Part shown: positions 18,731 through 26,562 of the stretch, one piece after another | How positions within the stretch are numbered: position 1 is the first letter of the stretch | Layout: the number at the start of each line of letters is the position of its first letter | Source of the DNA: Photobacterium sanguinicancri | GTDB lineage: Bacteria > Pseudomonadota > Gammaproteobacteria > Enterobacterales > Vibrionaceae | Assembly (NCBI RefSeq): GCF_002265265.1 | Contig: NZ_NOIF01000020.1 | Coordinates: 1-43,185, forward strand | Length of the DNA: 43,185 nt | Reading direction: 5' to 3' | Program-made: the position numbers and the translations under genes | The notes under the pieces: model-generated | The model's database searches: none | Told to the model about the DNA's origin: nothing | What the model saw: the letters and a program-made list of their open reading frames with translations, nothing else

Positions 18731-19996
18731 TTAAACGAAGAAACCAAATACACCAAAGATGAGTGTTGAAACAACAGCTATCATCAAGCCCACTGCTGAT
18801 TCATAAGGAATCAGTTTTAAACGTTCTTTAATATCCATGTGTACTGCACCGCCTGTCGCATGGAAGAAACTACCATGTGGCATGTGGTCCATAACGGTTG
18901 CACCGGCATGGATCATTGCAGCCCCAGCAAGTGCGGGTACACCAAGTTCTAAAATTGTGTGACTAAAGACACTGGCTGCCACGGCAGTACCTGCTGTGGT
19001 AGAGGCTGTCGCGAGTGACATCATGGCACCAGAGATAGGTGCAAGTAAGTAAGAGGGAAGACCTGAAGCCGTTAAGACATCGATTAACCCAGATTTTAAG
19101 CCCGAGTTCGCAATGATGCCTGCCAGAGTACCGGTACCCAGTAGCATGACAGCAACAGGTGCCATGCGGTTTAAACCTGACACTGCAAAGTGGTTAGTAT
19201 CACGAAGGCGTCCCATAACTACTGCGCCAATCAGGCCACCAAGAGGTAGGGCAATCAGTGGGTCGACATTAATGCCAGCTAATGGACGCAGTGCCAGTAG
19301 CGCAATCGCAACCAGTGGTGCCACAATTGCTGCACCGAATTTAGGAAGGCGGCTATGGTCAACAGCGACCACTTCATGCTCTTGTACCTTGCTGCCTTTA
19401 TTGACCAGTTTTTTCGCGATGAAGTAAGCGAAGATCATGCCGCACAGGCCAGGAATAACACCTGCAGCCATTACAGATGTTAGGGGCACATTGAAAGCAT
19501 CAGCAGCTGCAATAGCATTGGGATTCGGTGACATCACGTTACCCGCTTTACCACCACCGACCATCGCCAGTAGAATCGCCATTTTTGATAAATCAGCACG
19601 ACGGGCAATGGCCAATGCAATAGGAGCGACGGTAATAACGGCGACATCTACGAAGACCCCAACAGCGGTTAGGATCATTGTTGCGACTGCCAATGCCAGT
19701 AGTGCACGGGTTTCACCGACTTTTTTAACTATGGTTTCAGCGATAGAGGTAGCTGCGCCAGACTCAATCAGCACACCCGCTAGCACACCCGCCGCTAAAA
19801 TACGTAGTACAGCAGTCACGATGCCTTGAGCACCACCAATCATTAATCCAACGGTGTCGGTAAGGGAAACACCACCGACGATACCACCAACAAGAGCACC
19901 AATGATCATGCCGTAAGCTGGCGGAACTTTACGTAAAATAAGTGTGATCGCGACAATCAGTGCTGAGAGTGCGCCAAGGGTGGATACTTCTACCAT
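18731..19996 (-). CDS. GntP-family permease, probably for glycerate or a sugar acid
   Basis: This 421-residue integral membrane protein of the gluconate:H+ symporter (GntP/GntT/DsdX) family has about 12 hydrophobic segments across its whole length. Typical features are VGGGKAGNVMSPNPNAIAAA in the middle and HMPHGSFFHATGG near the C-terminus. The first in-frame start is a TTG at 20041, but the ATG at 19996 (MVEVSTLGAL) begins just before the first membrane helix and fits family lengths better. Lying directly upstream of glycerate kinase and downstream of a CdaR homologue, it probably imports glycerate; this substrate is inferred from context only. Confidence 0.88.
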   Translation of the reverse strand: MVEVSTLGALSALIVAITLILRKVPPAYGMIIGALVGGIVGGVSLTDTVGLMIGGAQGIVTAVLRILAAGVLAGVLIESGAATSIAETIVKKVGETRALLALAVATMILTAVGVFVDVAVITVAPIALAIARRADLSKMAILLAMVGGGKAGNVMSPNPNAIAAADAFNVPLTSVMAAGVIPGLCGMIFAYFIAKKLVNKGSKVQEHEVVAVDHSRLPKFGAAIVAPLVAIALLALRPLAGINVDPLIALPLGGLIGAVVMGRLRDTNHFAVSGLNRMAPVAVMLLGTGTLAGIIANSGLKSGLIDVLTASGLPSYLLAPISGAMMSLATASTTAGTAVAASVFSHTILELGVPALAGAAMIHAGATVMDHMPHGSFFHATGGAVHMDIKERLKLIPYESAVGLMIAVVSTLIFGVFGFFV

Positions 19997-20140
19997 AACG
20001 ATGCGTCCGTACAGAGGCGATTGGGTGCATACCCATCGCAAATTTTAATAAATAGAGGGAGGTTTGTAGGCGGCTACTCTAATCAGTCTGATCGTAATTA
20101 GCTTTGGGCAGGTGACCAAATTATCTAGCAGTAAAAACCT

Positions 20141-20168
20141 CGTATCTTGTGCAGCTGCACAAAATACG
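20141..20168. promoter_or_regulatory. Near-perfect 28-base palindrome upstream of the permease-kinase operon
   Basis: The core TTGTGCAGCTGCACAA (20147-20162) is a perfect palindrome. CGTAT (20141-20145) and ATACG (20164-20168) extend it, with a single mismatched pair (20146/20163). It lies between the regulator's stop codon (20174) and the permease start. It is a strong candidate operator for the adjacent CdaR-type regulator. On the minus strand it is followed by AGGTTTTT, so termination of the regulator transcript is the alternative or an added role. Confidence 0.6.
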
Positions 20169-20173
20169 GTTTT

Positions 20174-21316
20174 TTAGCGGTTGTTTAGTACTGCAAGGTA
20201 AAGGTGGGTTTTGTCTTGTATGTTATTGATATTTAATGAAGTTAATTGTTCTATTTTTTCCATTCGGTATCTGAGCGTATTGCGATGAATATGGAGTTGT
20301 TGGCAGGTTTGAGCTAAATCACAATTTTGGATAAAAAATGTCTTTAAGGTTTTTAGCAGTACACCACGTGGGTCACAGTTTTTTAATTTTTGCAACGGAG
20401 CGCACAATTGCTCGTGTCGCCAAGGATCTTTTTTCAATCCTGAGAGCAACACTGGCAGCATGTAGTCTTGGTAAAACAAGATATTATTATCAGCAATGTC
20501 GGCATCGAGTGTTGCTTGTGCGGTGAGGTAAGATTTTGCCAGCCCTTGCAGAGAGGGGAAGTAGCCGCCTAGTGCAATTTTGATGGTAAAGCTGTTGTCT
20601 TGCGCGACCCGTCTCATTAATTTCTTGGCGCGCAGGAGTTCGGCTTCTTTCGACCAATCATCACCATCGATAGTGATGGGTTTGAGTACCACTACCTCAT
20701 TGAGTGACACCGAGACAATACCGACCAGGTTATCGCGTTCAGGGTGCTCTAATAAATGAACAACTCTTTGTAAATGTTCAAGCGATAGTTGCTGGCCTTT
20801 TGAAGGGAAGACTTTAACGATGGCGGCAATGCGCGGTTGGGATAAGTCCAAATTAAGACGTTCAGCCATGGCGGTTAATTGACTTTCATTGAGTTTACTG
20901 CCATTGACCAACTGCAACACTAACTCTTCACGATGACGTTTATCCCATTGAATTTGTGCCATGAGCGCAGCTTGTTCAACAATAAGCTCAGCGGTCATTT
21001 TGACTAACTCACCGTAATTTCTTACCTCTTCAGGCTTCGCTGAAATACCGATAACGCCAATGACCCGATCATGGAATAAGATAGGAAGGTTGATCCCCGG
21101 TTTTACGCCTTTAAGTTGGTTTGCTGTAGCTTGGTTGATTTCTACAACACGGTTATCGTTGATCGCCAGAATCGCCCCTTCATGACGCTGATTGATGCGA
21201 GATCGATCGCCAGAACCAATAATGCGGCCTTGTTCGTCCATGACATTCACTGAGTAATGAATAATCTTCATGGTGCGCTCAACAATTTGACGAGCAATGG
21301 TGGCATTGAGTTGCAT
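20174..21316 (-). CDS. cdaR: Sugar diacid/glycerate utilisation regulator, CdaR family
   Basis: This transcription factor is related to E. coli CdaR (SdaR), which activates glucarate, galactarate and glycerate genes. The N-terminal sugar-diacid recognition domain covers about residues 1-130, with IIGSGDRSRINQRHEGA and KPGINLPI. A GGDEF-like middle region follows, then a PucR-type C-terminal helix-turn-helix at about 330-358 (CDLAQTCQQLHIHRNTLRYR). The ATG at 21316 (380 residues) begins like E. coli CdaR; an in-frame GTG at 21346 would add ten residues and has no ribosome binding site. It sits upstream of the permease and glycerate kinase on the same strand and is divergent from yacL. Confidence 0.92.
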   Translation of the reverse strand: MQLNATIARQIVERTMKIIHYSVNVMDEQGRIIGSGDRSRINQRHEGAILAINDNRVVEINQATANQLKGVKPGINLPILFHDRVIGVIGISAKPEEVRNYGELVKMTAELIVEQAALMAQIQWDKRHREELVLQLVNGSKLNESQLTAMAERLNLDLSQPRIAAIVKVFPSKGQQLSLEHLQRVVHLLEHPERDNLVGIVSVSLNEVVVLKPITIDGDDWSKEAELLRAKKLMRRVAQDNSFTIKIALGGYFPSLQGLAKSYLTAQATLDADIADNNILFYQDYMLPVLLSGLKKDPWRHEQLCAPLQKLKNCDPRGVLLKTLKTFFIQNCDLAQTCQQLHIHRNTLRYRMEKIEQLTSLNINNIQDKTHLYLAVLNNR

Positions 21317-21424
21317 TCTTGTCTGATTTCCTGAAAATGTGCTCACGACAGTACCAATCTAATAGTGGCGTTGATTGGCGATACAGAAGCCACATTGTAC
21401 GCATGGTTCAAGATGAGGATAGCT

Positions 21425-21793
21425 ATGGATTACGAATTTAAAAAAAATACCTTAGATGGTAGCTATCATGCGGTATTTTCTATGGGTCATGAAGCCCTTG
21501 GCCGCTGGTTAATTGAAGAAGTAGGTAAAGACTTTACCAAAATGGATTCGGTATTGGCGCAAATTGGTGCATTGAAAAATAGTACCCAAGAATGGCGGTT
21601 GATTGGCGATGAGCTAACGTTGAGTCTGCAAGATCATGAAGCGTTGATTCAGGCTAACTTTTTGTTTTCAGAAGATGATGACGAATACGAAGAAGATCTT
21701 CACTTATACGATGAGGAAAGTATGTCGTTATGCGGATTTGAAGATTTCACGCTGGTATTAGAGGCATGGCGAGCGTTTGTGACCCGTTTTTGA
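21425..21793 (+). CDS. yacL: UPF0231 family protein YacL
   Basis: This small acidic cytoplasmic protein has 122 residues (E. coli YacL 120) and unknown function. It starts MDYEF and keeps [14 protein letters not shown] and [14 protein letters not shown], both recognisable from YacL. The start at 21425 is preceded by GAGGA at 21416-21420; in-frame codons upstream to 21365 are not conserved. In E. coli yacL follows acnB directly, whereas here the glycerate module separates them. Confidence 0.92.
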   Translation: MDYEFKKNTLDGSYHAVFSMGHEALGRWLIEEVGKDFTKMDSVLAQIGALKNSTQEWRLIGDELTLSLQDHEALIQANFLFSEDDDEYEEDLHLYDEESMSLCGFEDFTLVLEAWRAFVTRF

Positions 21794-21833
21794 TCAACTA
21801 AGGTAAGATCGAGATACCTGCATAGTTTTAGTG

Positions 21834-21866
21834 AAAAAGCCGCACCTTTTTGGTGCGGCTTTTTTT
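21834..21866. terminator. Terminator after yacL; hairpin matches the NtrC site consensus
   Basis: AAAAAGCCGCACC and GGTGCGGCTTTTTTT form a perfect stem with a TTTTT loop, an efficient terminator that works on either strand. The core GCACC-N5-GGTGC also fits the NtrC consensus TGCACC-N5-GGTGCA. It is centred near 21849, roughly 95-100 bases before the start site expected from the sigma-54 promoter of glnK. Confidence 0.93.
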
Positions 21867-21919
21867 ATGTCTGTGGCTGGTGGTTTGTTAAGTGTTTGAA
21901 AGTTAACTGTAAAAAAAGT

Positions 21920-21935
21920 TGGCACGTTGATTGTT
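21920..21935 (+). promoter_or_regulatory. Sigma-54 promoter of glnK-amtB
   Basis: TGGCACG (21920-21926), four bases, then TTGTT (21931-21935) fit the sigma-54 consensus TGGCACG-N4-TTGCA with correct GG to G spacing; the -12 element has GT instead of GC. It lies 47 bases before the glnK start. Together with the NtrC-like site upstream it indicates nitrogen-limitation control. Confidence 0.85.
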
Positions 21936-21981
21936 TATCTAACGTTGTACGCAGCAGCATTCAATGTTTAAGGAGTAAGCA

Positions 21982-22320
21982 ATGAAACTAATTAATGCGA
22001 TTATCAAGCCATTTAAACTTGACGATGTCCGTGAAGCGCTAGCCGATGTAGGTGTTGAGGGGATGACGGTTTCTGAGGTGAAAGGTTTTGGGCGCCAGAA
22101 AGGTCACACCGAATTATACCGGGGCGCAGAGTATCAAGTGGATTTTTTACCCAAGGTTAAGCTTGAAATTGCCACACAGGCTGAAAACTTAGATGCGATT
22201 GTTGAGGCGATAGCGAATGCTGCGCAAACCGGAAAAATCGGTGACGGTAAAATTTTCGTATACGACTTAAATCATGCGGTGCGTATTCGTACCGGTGAAA
22301 CAGACACTGAAGCGCTTTAA
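21982..22320 (+). CDS. glnK: Nitrogen regulatory protein P-II (GlnK)
   Basis: This 112-residue trimeric P-II signal protein senses glutamine and 2-oxoglutarate and controls AmtB and nitrogen regulators. The uridylylation site is Y51 in the T-loop (ELYRGAEYQVDFLPK). The KIGDGKIFV segment near residue 90 is the typical nucleotide/2-oxoglutarate site. It is called GlnK rather than GlnB because amtB follows after 35 bases and the promoter is of the sigma-54 type. The ribosome binding site AAGGAG is strong. Confidence 0.95.
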   Translation: MKLINAIIKPFKLDDVREALADVGVEGMTVSEVKGFGRQKGHTELYRGAEYQVDFLPKVKLEIATQAENLDAIVEAIANAAQTGKIGDGKIFVYDLNHAVRIRTGETDTEAL

Positions 22321-22355
22321 ATAGTTAGGTTAACGGTGATTAGGGGATATAAACC

Positions 22356-23585
22356 ATGGAATTATCAACCACAGTAACTGAGTTGCGTTATGCGCTCGAT
22401 ACTTTTTTCTTTCTAATGTCAGGGGCATTAGTCATGTGGATGGCAGCAGGGTTTGCCATGTTAGAAGCGGGTTTGGTGCGCTCTAAAAATACCACTGAAA
22501 TTTTAACCAAAAATATTTGTTTATATGCCATCGCCTGTACGACTTACTTGGTTGTTGGTTACAACATTATGTATGTCGACAACGGTGAAGGAGGCTGGTT
22601 ACCTTCTATCGGGATGCTGATTGGTAGCCAAGCAGAAGGTGCTGATCACTCATTAGAATCCGACTTCTTCTTCCAGGTTGTGTTTGTTGCAACAGCGATG
22701 TCAGTTGTTTCTGGTGCAGTAGCAGAGCGTATGAAATTATGGTCGTTCCTCATTTTCTCAATCATTTTGACGGCCTTTATTTATCCAATGGAAGGATACT
22801 GGACATGGGGTGGAGGTTTCTTATCAGAAGCCGGTTTTAGTGACTTCGCAGGCTCAGGTATTGTGCATATGGCTGGCGCATCAGCGGCCTTAGCTGGAGT
22901 GCTTTTGCTGGGAGCTCGTAAAGGTAAATACGGTAAAAATGGTGAAATTTATCCGATTCCGGGTTCAAATATGCCGTTGGCAACATTAGGGACTTTTATT
23001 CTGTGGTTTGGTTGGTTTGGCTTTAATGGCGGCTCACAACTAATGGTTTCTGATTTTGAAAACGCAACTGCAGTGGGACAAATCTTCTTAAATACCAATG
23101 CCGCCGCCGCCGCTGGTGCCATTGCAGCACTAGCAGTGTGTAAAACAACGTGGGGTAAAGCGGATTTAACTATGGTGTTGAATGGTGCATTAGCGGGCTT
23201 GGTTGCGATTACTGCAGATCCATTGTCACCATCACCGCTTGCAGCGGTAGCGATTGGTGTTGCGGCTGGTGCATTGGTTGTCTTTAGTATTATTGGCCTA
23301 GACAAAGTGAAGATTGATGATCCAGTTGGTGCTATTTCAGTCCACGGTGTCTGTGGCTTCTTTGGCCTGATGGTTGTGCCATTTAGTAATGCCGATGCCT
23401 CGTTTGGTGCGCAGCTATTAGGTGCTGTCGTTATCTTTGGCTGGGTCTTTGGTGCGAGCTTAGCGGTATGGGCTGTGCTAAAAGCGACCATGGGGATTCG
23501 TGTGACCGAAGAAGAAGAGCTTGAAGGGATGGATACTCATGACTGTGGTGTTGATGCATACCCTGAGTTTGTTAGCGTGAAGTAA
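22356..23585 (+). CDS. amtB: Ammonium transporter AmtB
   Basis: This 409-residue inner-membrane ammonium channel has about 11 membrane helices. Conserved pore residues are D163 and H171 in FSDFAGSGIVHMAGA and the second histidine H330 in ISVHGVCG. The C-terminal tail MGIRV..EEELEGMDTHDCG is the region that contacts GlnK. No cleavable signal peptide is evident, unlike E. coli AmtB. It is co-transcribed with glnK from the sigma-54 promoter, and GlnK binding should shut the pore when nitrogen is plentiful. Confidence 0.95.
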   Translation: MELSTTVTELRYALDTFFFLMSGALVMWMAAGFAMLEAGLVRSKNTTEILTKNICLYAIACTTYLVVGYNIMYVDNGEGGWLPSIGMLIGSQAEGADHSLESDFFFQVVFVATAMSVVSGAVAERMKLWSFLIFSIILTAFIYPMEGYWTWGGGFLSEAGFSDFAGSGIVHMAGASAALAGVLLLGARKGKYGKNGEIYPIPGSNMPLATLGTFILWFGWFGFNGGSQLMVSDFENATAVGQIFLNTNAAAAAGAIAALAVCKTTWGKADLTMVLNGALAGLVAITADPLSPSPLAAVAIGVAAGALVVFSIIGLDKVKIDDPVGAISVHGVCGFFGLMVVPFSNADASFGAQLLGAVVIFGWVFGASLAVWAVLKATMGIRVTEEEELEGMDTHDCGVDAYPEFVSVK

Positions 23586-23624
23586 GTTAAGAAACTAATA
23601 ACATATATTCAGTTCACACCTTTT

Positions 23625-23657
23625 AAAAGCACTGCCAACTTGGCGGTGCTTTTTTTG
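23625..23657 (+). terminator. Terminator after amtB
   Basis: The stem GCACTGCCA/TGGCGGTGC (one T-G pair) with an ACT loop is followed by a run of seven T residues, 40-70 bases after the amtB stop. Confidence 0.9.
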
Positions 23658-23678
23658 TGTTTAATTGTTTCTGCTGAG

Positions 23679-23706
23679 TTGTGTTACTTAAGTGTTGCAG
23701 TATAAT
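23679..23706 (+). promoter_or_regulatory. Probable sigma-70 promoter of fbpABC
   Basis: TATAAT at 23701-23706 is a consensus -10 box, with TTGTGT at 23679-23684 as the -35 box at 16-base spacing. The Fur box lies immediately downstream, over the expected start of transcription. Confidence 0.65.
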
Positions 23707-23715
23707 TAATCGCAT

Positions 23716-23730
23716 TGATAACTGTTATCA
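23716..23730. promoter_or_regulatory. Fur box upstream of fbpA
   Basis: TGATAACTGTTATCA is a perfect 7-1-7 palindrome close to the Fur consensus TGATAATNATTATCA. It sits nine bases after the -10 box, where Fe-loaded Fur would block transcription. This predicts iron repression of the whole operon. Confidence 0.85.
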
Positions 23731-23758
23731 TTTTACTTTGCGTTAAAGGGATGAATAG

Positions 23759-24772
23759 ATGAAAAAGCTGTTAGCTTCGGCAATTTTCTGTGCTTTGGCA
23801 GCACCTCAGGTAGCGACTGCTGCTGAAGAAGTAAACGTATACTCTTACCGTCAACCTTTCCTCGTTGAGCCTATGTTCAACGAATTTACTAAAGAAACAG
23901 GCATTAAAGTAAACGTTAAGTTTGCAAAGAAAGGCTTATCAGAAAAGCTGCAGCAAGAAGGTGAATACAGCCCTGCAGACGTAATCTTAACAACAGATAT
24001 TAGCCGTCTTGTTGAATTGGTAAATAAAGATCTTGTTCAACCTGTTGATAGCAAAGTAATTGAAAGTAACGTACCTGCTCAATACCGTGATAACGATGAT
24101 GAGTGGTTTGCTTTAACCCTGCGCGCTCGTAATGTGTATTCATCACGCGATCGTGTTGGTCGTTTACCGGCTGATTTCGATTATGCAGATCTTGCTGATC
24201 CTGAGTGGAAAGGAAAAATTTGTACCCGTTCTGGTAAGCACCCTTACAACGTTTCTTTGGTGTCTTCGATGATTGCTCATCACGGTGAAGCTGAAGCAAA
24301 AGAGTGGCTAGAAGGCCTAAAAGCAAACCTTGCGCGTAAGCCACAAGGTAATGACCGAGCGCAAGTTAAAGCCGTTAAAGAAGGCTTATGTGATATCGCG
24401 ATTGGTAACAGCTACTACTTAGGTAAAATGGTTAACGACGAAAAGCAAAAGTCGTGGGCTGAAGCGGTATACATCAACTTCCCAGGTCAAAAAGCGAGTG
24501 GCACCCACGTTAACGTGAGTGGCATGGCAATGGCTAAGTACGCACCAAACAAAGAAAGCGCACAGAAGCTGATGGAATTCCTAACGGATGACAAAGCGCA
24601 GCAAATGTACGCAGAAGTAAACTACGAATACCCAGTAAAAGAGGGCGTTAAGCGCTCTGAGCTAGTGGCATCGTGGGGTGACTTCGATGCGGATACACTT
24701 TCATTAGAGAAAGTGGCTGAATACCACAATGCAGCGATTAAACTACTGGATGAAGTGAAGTTTGATCTGTAA
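23759..24772 (+). CDS. fbpA: Ferric iron ABC transporter, periplasmic binding protein
   Basis: This 337-residue FbpA/FutA-type protein delivers Fe(III) to the FbpBC importer. Residues 1-21 form a signal peptide (cleavage after ATA), and mature EEVNVYSYRQ is typical of the family. The iron-binding tyrosine pair is in IGNSYYLGKM (Y219, Y220). A Fur box and promoter lie just upstream and AAAGGG precedes the ATG by eight bases. It is the first gene of fbpABC; a hairpin-terminator in the gap to fbpB probably keeps the binding protein more abundant than the permease. Confidence 0.94.
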   Translation: MKKLLASAIFCALAAPQVATAAEEVNVYSYRQPFLVEPMFNEFTKETGIKVNVKFAKKGLSEKLQQEGEYSPADVILTTDISRLVELVNKDLVQPVDSKVIESNVPAQYRDNDDEWFALTLRARNVYSSRDRVGRLPADFDYADLADPEWKGKICTRSGKHPYNVSLVSSMIAHHGEAEAKEWLEGLKANLARKPQGNDRAQVKAVKEGLCDIAIGNSYYLGKMVNDEKQKSWAEAVYINFPGQKASGTHVNVSGMAMAKYAPNKESAQKLMEFLTDDKAQQMYAEVNYEYPVKEGVKRSELVASWGDFDADTLSLEKVAEYHNAAIKLLDEVKFDL

Positions 24773-24788
24773 TTGCAATTCAATAAAT

Positions 24789-24810
24789 GGGGCGTAAGGC
24801 CCCGTTTTTT
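24789..24810 (+). terminator. Intra-operon terminator/attenuator between fbpA and fbpB
   Basis: GGGGC (24789-24793) and GCCCC (24799-24803) form a stem with a GTAAG loop, followed by GTTTTTT. It probably allows partial read-through into fbpBC. Confidence 0.8.
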
Positions 24811-24933
24811 GTTTTGCGCCAAGTTTATTTCTAATCAGCTATGGTAGCGTGCTACATAGACGAATGAGGGATCATACGTTAAACCAAGTGAGTTAATTAA
24901 ACTGTCTGATTGAGATGTGCTAAGTAGTTGGCA

Positions 24934-26562
24934 ATGAAAGATAAATATATATTCTGGCGAACCAGTAGTTGGGGGCTTTCCCTGCTGCTGGTTTTGCCTA
25001 TTTTGGCGATCTTCGTGACCGCTATGGGTGAAAGCGATGACGTGTTCGCTCACCTGATGAATACCGTAATGGGTACTTATACGGCCAATACTTTCTGGTT
25101 GGTGGTAGGTACGTTATTGCTTGCTTTGTTGTTTGGTCTTCCTTCGGCTTGGATCATGGCGATGTGCCGTATACCAGGTGAAAAAGTACTGCAGTGGTCG
25201 CTCGTGCTGCCATTGGCCATGCCCGGTTATATTGTTGGTTATATCTATACCGACTGGTTTGACTATGCGGGTCCTATTCAAATTTTCCTCCGTGATACCT
25301 TTGGCTGGCAGTCTGTTCATGATTATTGGTTTCCTGATATTCGCAGTTTAGGCGGCGCCTGTTTAGTACTTGCGCTTGTGCTTTACCCTTATATCTACTT
25401 ATTAGCACGTGCTGCTTTTATGGAGCAAAGTGTCAGCTTATTGCAGTCAGCTCGCCTATTACGTTGTTCGCCATGGGAAAGCTTTCGTCGTATTTCACTG
25501 CCGTTGGCGCGCCCTTCTATAGCGGTCGGTATGTCGTTGGTCGCGATGGAAACCTTGGGTGACTTTGGCACCGTGAGTTATTTTGCGGTGAATACCTTAA
25601 CTACGGCGGTGTATGACACTTGGCTGGGGTATTCCAACTTGAATGCGGCAGCTAAGATTTCAGCCATTATGCTGGTGGTGATCTTTTTATTGATCAGTGC
25701 GGAGCGCTTTAGCCGTCGAAAACAAAAGTTATTTCAGCAGCAATTTGAACATGGTGATGATGTTCGTTATACCTTAAGCGGTGCTAAAAAGTGGTTTGCT
25801 GTGATCTGGTGTTGGGGCTTGGTCAGCTTAGCGTTTATCTTCCCGATCCTTCAACTTGGCTATTATGCATTCCATTATTTTGCAGAAAGTTGGACCACAG
25901 AGTTTCAGCAATACAGCATCAATAGTTTGTTTGTTTCCATTGTTGCTGCAGTGATCGCGGTGGGTTTAGCACTAGTTGTGAACTTTTATTGTCGCTTAGA
26001 CGGTCGCTCAAAGACGGCGATTCCAATGCGATTATCGTCATTGGGCTATGCGGTTCCAGGGACAGTTTTAGCTATTGGAGTGATGATCCCGCTAACGTCT
26101 GCGGATCATTTGGTGAATGATTTCGCTCGTGATTGGGGGCTTGGTCGTCCGGGGTTAATTTTCTCTGGCACTATGGTGGCGATTATATTTGCTTTTGTGG
26201 TGCGATTTGCCGCTGTGGCAATCGGCAGTATTGAAAGTAGTCTATCGAAGATCCCACCGTCGTTGGACATGGCATCGAAAACCATGGGCTATGCCTCGAC
26301 AGCCATGCTACGCCGAGTACACTTGCCGTTGATCCGTCGTGGTTGTTTGATTGCAGGTTTGCTGGTGTTCATTGAGTCAATGAAAGAACTGAACGCTGCC
26401 TTGCTATTACGCCCGTTTAATTTTGAAACCTTAGCAACTTATGTATTTAACTTTGCTTCTGATGAGCAGCTTGAATTAGCCGCTTTACCTGCAATTTTAT
26501 TGGTTGTTGTTGGCTTGATCCCTCTGGTGATGGTTAACCGTTCTTTGGAGCAAAAGCACTGA
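24934..26562 (+). CDS. fbpB: Ferric iron ABC transporter, fused permease
   Basis: This 542-residue inner-membrane protein has two homologous permease halves of about six helices each, as in FbpB/SfuB. Each half has an EAA-type loop that contacts the ATPase: ESFRRISLPLARPSI in the first half, and ASTAMLRRVHLPLIRRG in the second. The ATG at 24934 (MKDKYIFWR) is preferred over an in-frame TTG two codons earlier; the ribosome binding site is weak either way. The stop codon overlaps the fbpC start by one base (TGATG), so translation is coupled. Confidence 0.92.
   Translation: MKDKYIFWRTSSWGLSLLLVLPILAIFVTAMGESDDVFAHLMNTVMGTYTANTFWLVVGTLLLALLFGLPSAWIMAMCRIPGEKVLQWSLVLPLAMPGYIVGYIYTDWFDYAGPIQIFLRDTFGWQSVHDYWFPDIRSLGGACLVLALVLYPYIYLLARAAFMEQSVSLLQSARLLRCSPWESFRRISLPLARPSIAVGMSLVAMETLGDFGTVSYFAVNTLTTAVYDTWLGYSNLNAAAKISAIMLVVIFLLISAERFSRRKQKLFQQQFEHGDDVRYTLSGAKKWFAVIWCWGLVSLAFIFPILQLGYYAFHYFAESWTTEFQQYSINSLFVSIVAAVIAVGLALVVNFYCRLDGRSKTAIPMRLSSLGYAVPGTVLAIGVMIPLTSADHLVNDFARDWGLGRPGLIFSGTMVAIIFAFVVRFAAVAIGSIESSLSKIPPSLDMASKTMGYASTAMLRRVHLPLIRRGCLIAGLLVFIESMKELNAALLLRPFNFETLATYVFNFASDEQLELAALPAILLVVVGLIPLVMVNRSLEQKH

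Noticed and set aside
19997-20041. TTG-started N-terminal extension of the GntP-family permease
   Set aside because: Fifteen polar residues before the first helix with no ribosome binding site; the ATG at 19996 fits the family.
22949-23491. 180-codon open frame antisense to amtB
   Set aside because: Opposite strand of a clear membrane protein gene; the composition follows the amtB codons and no domain is recognisable.
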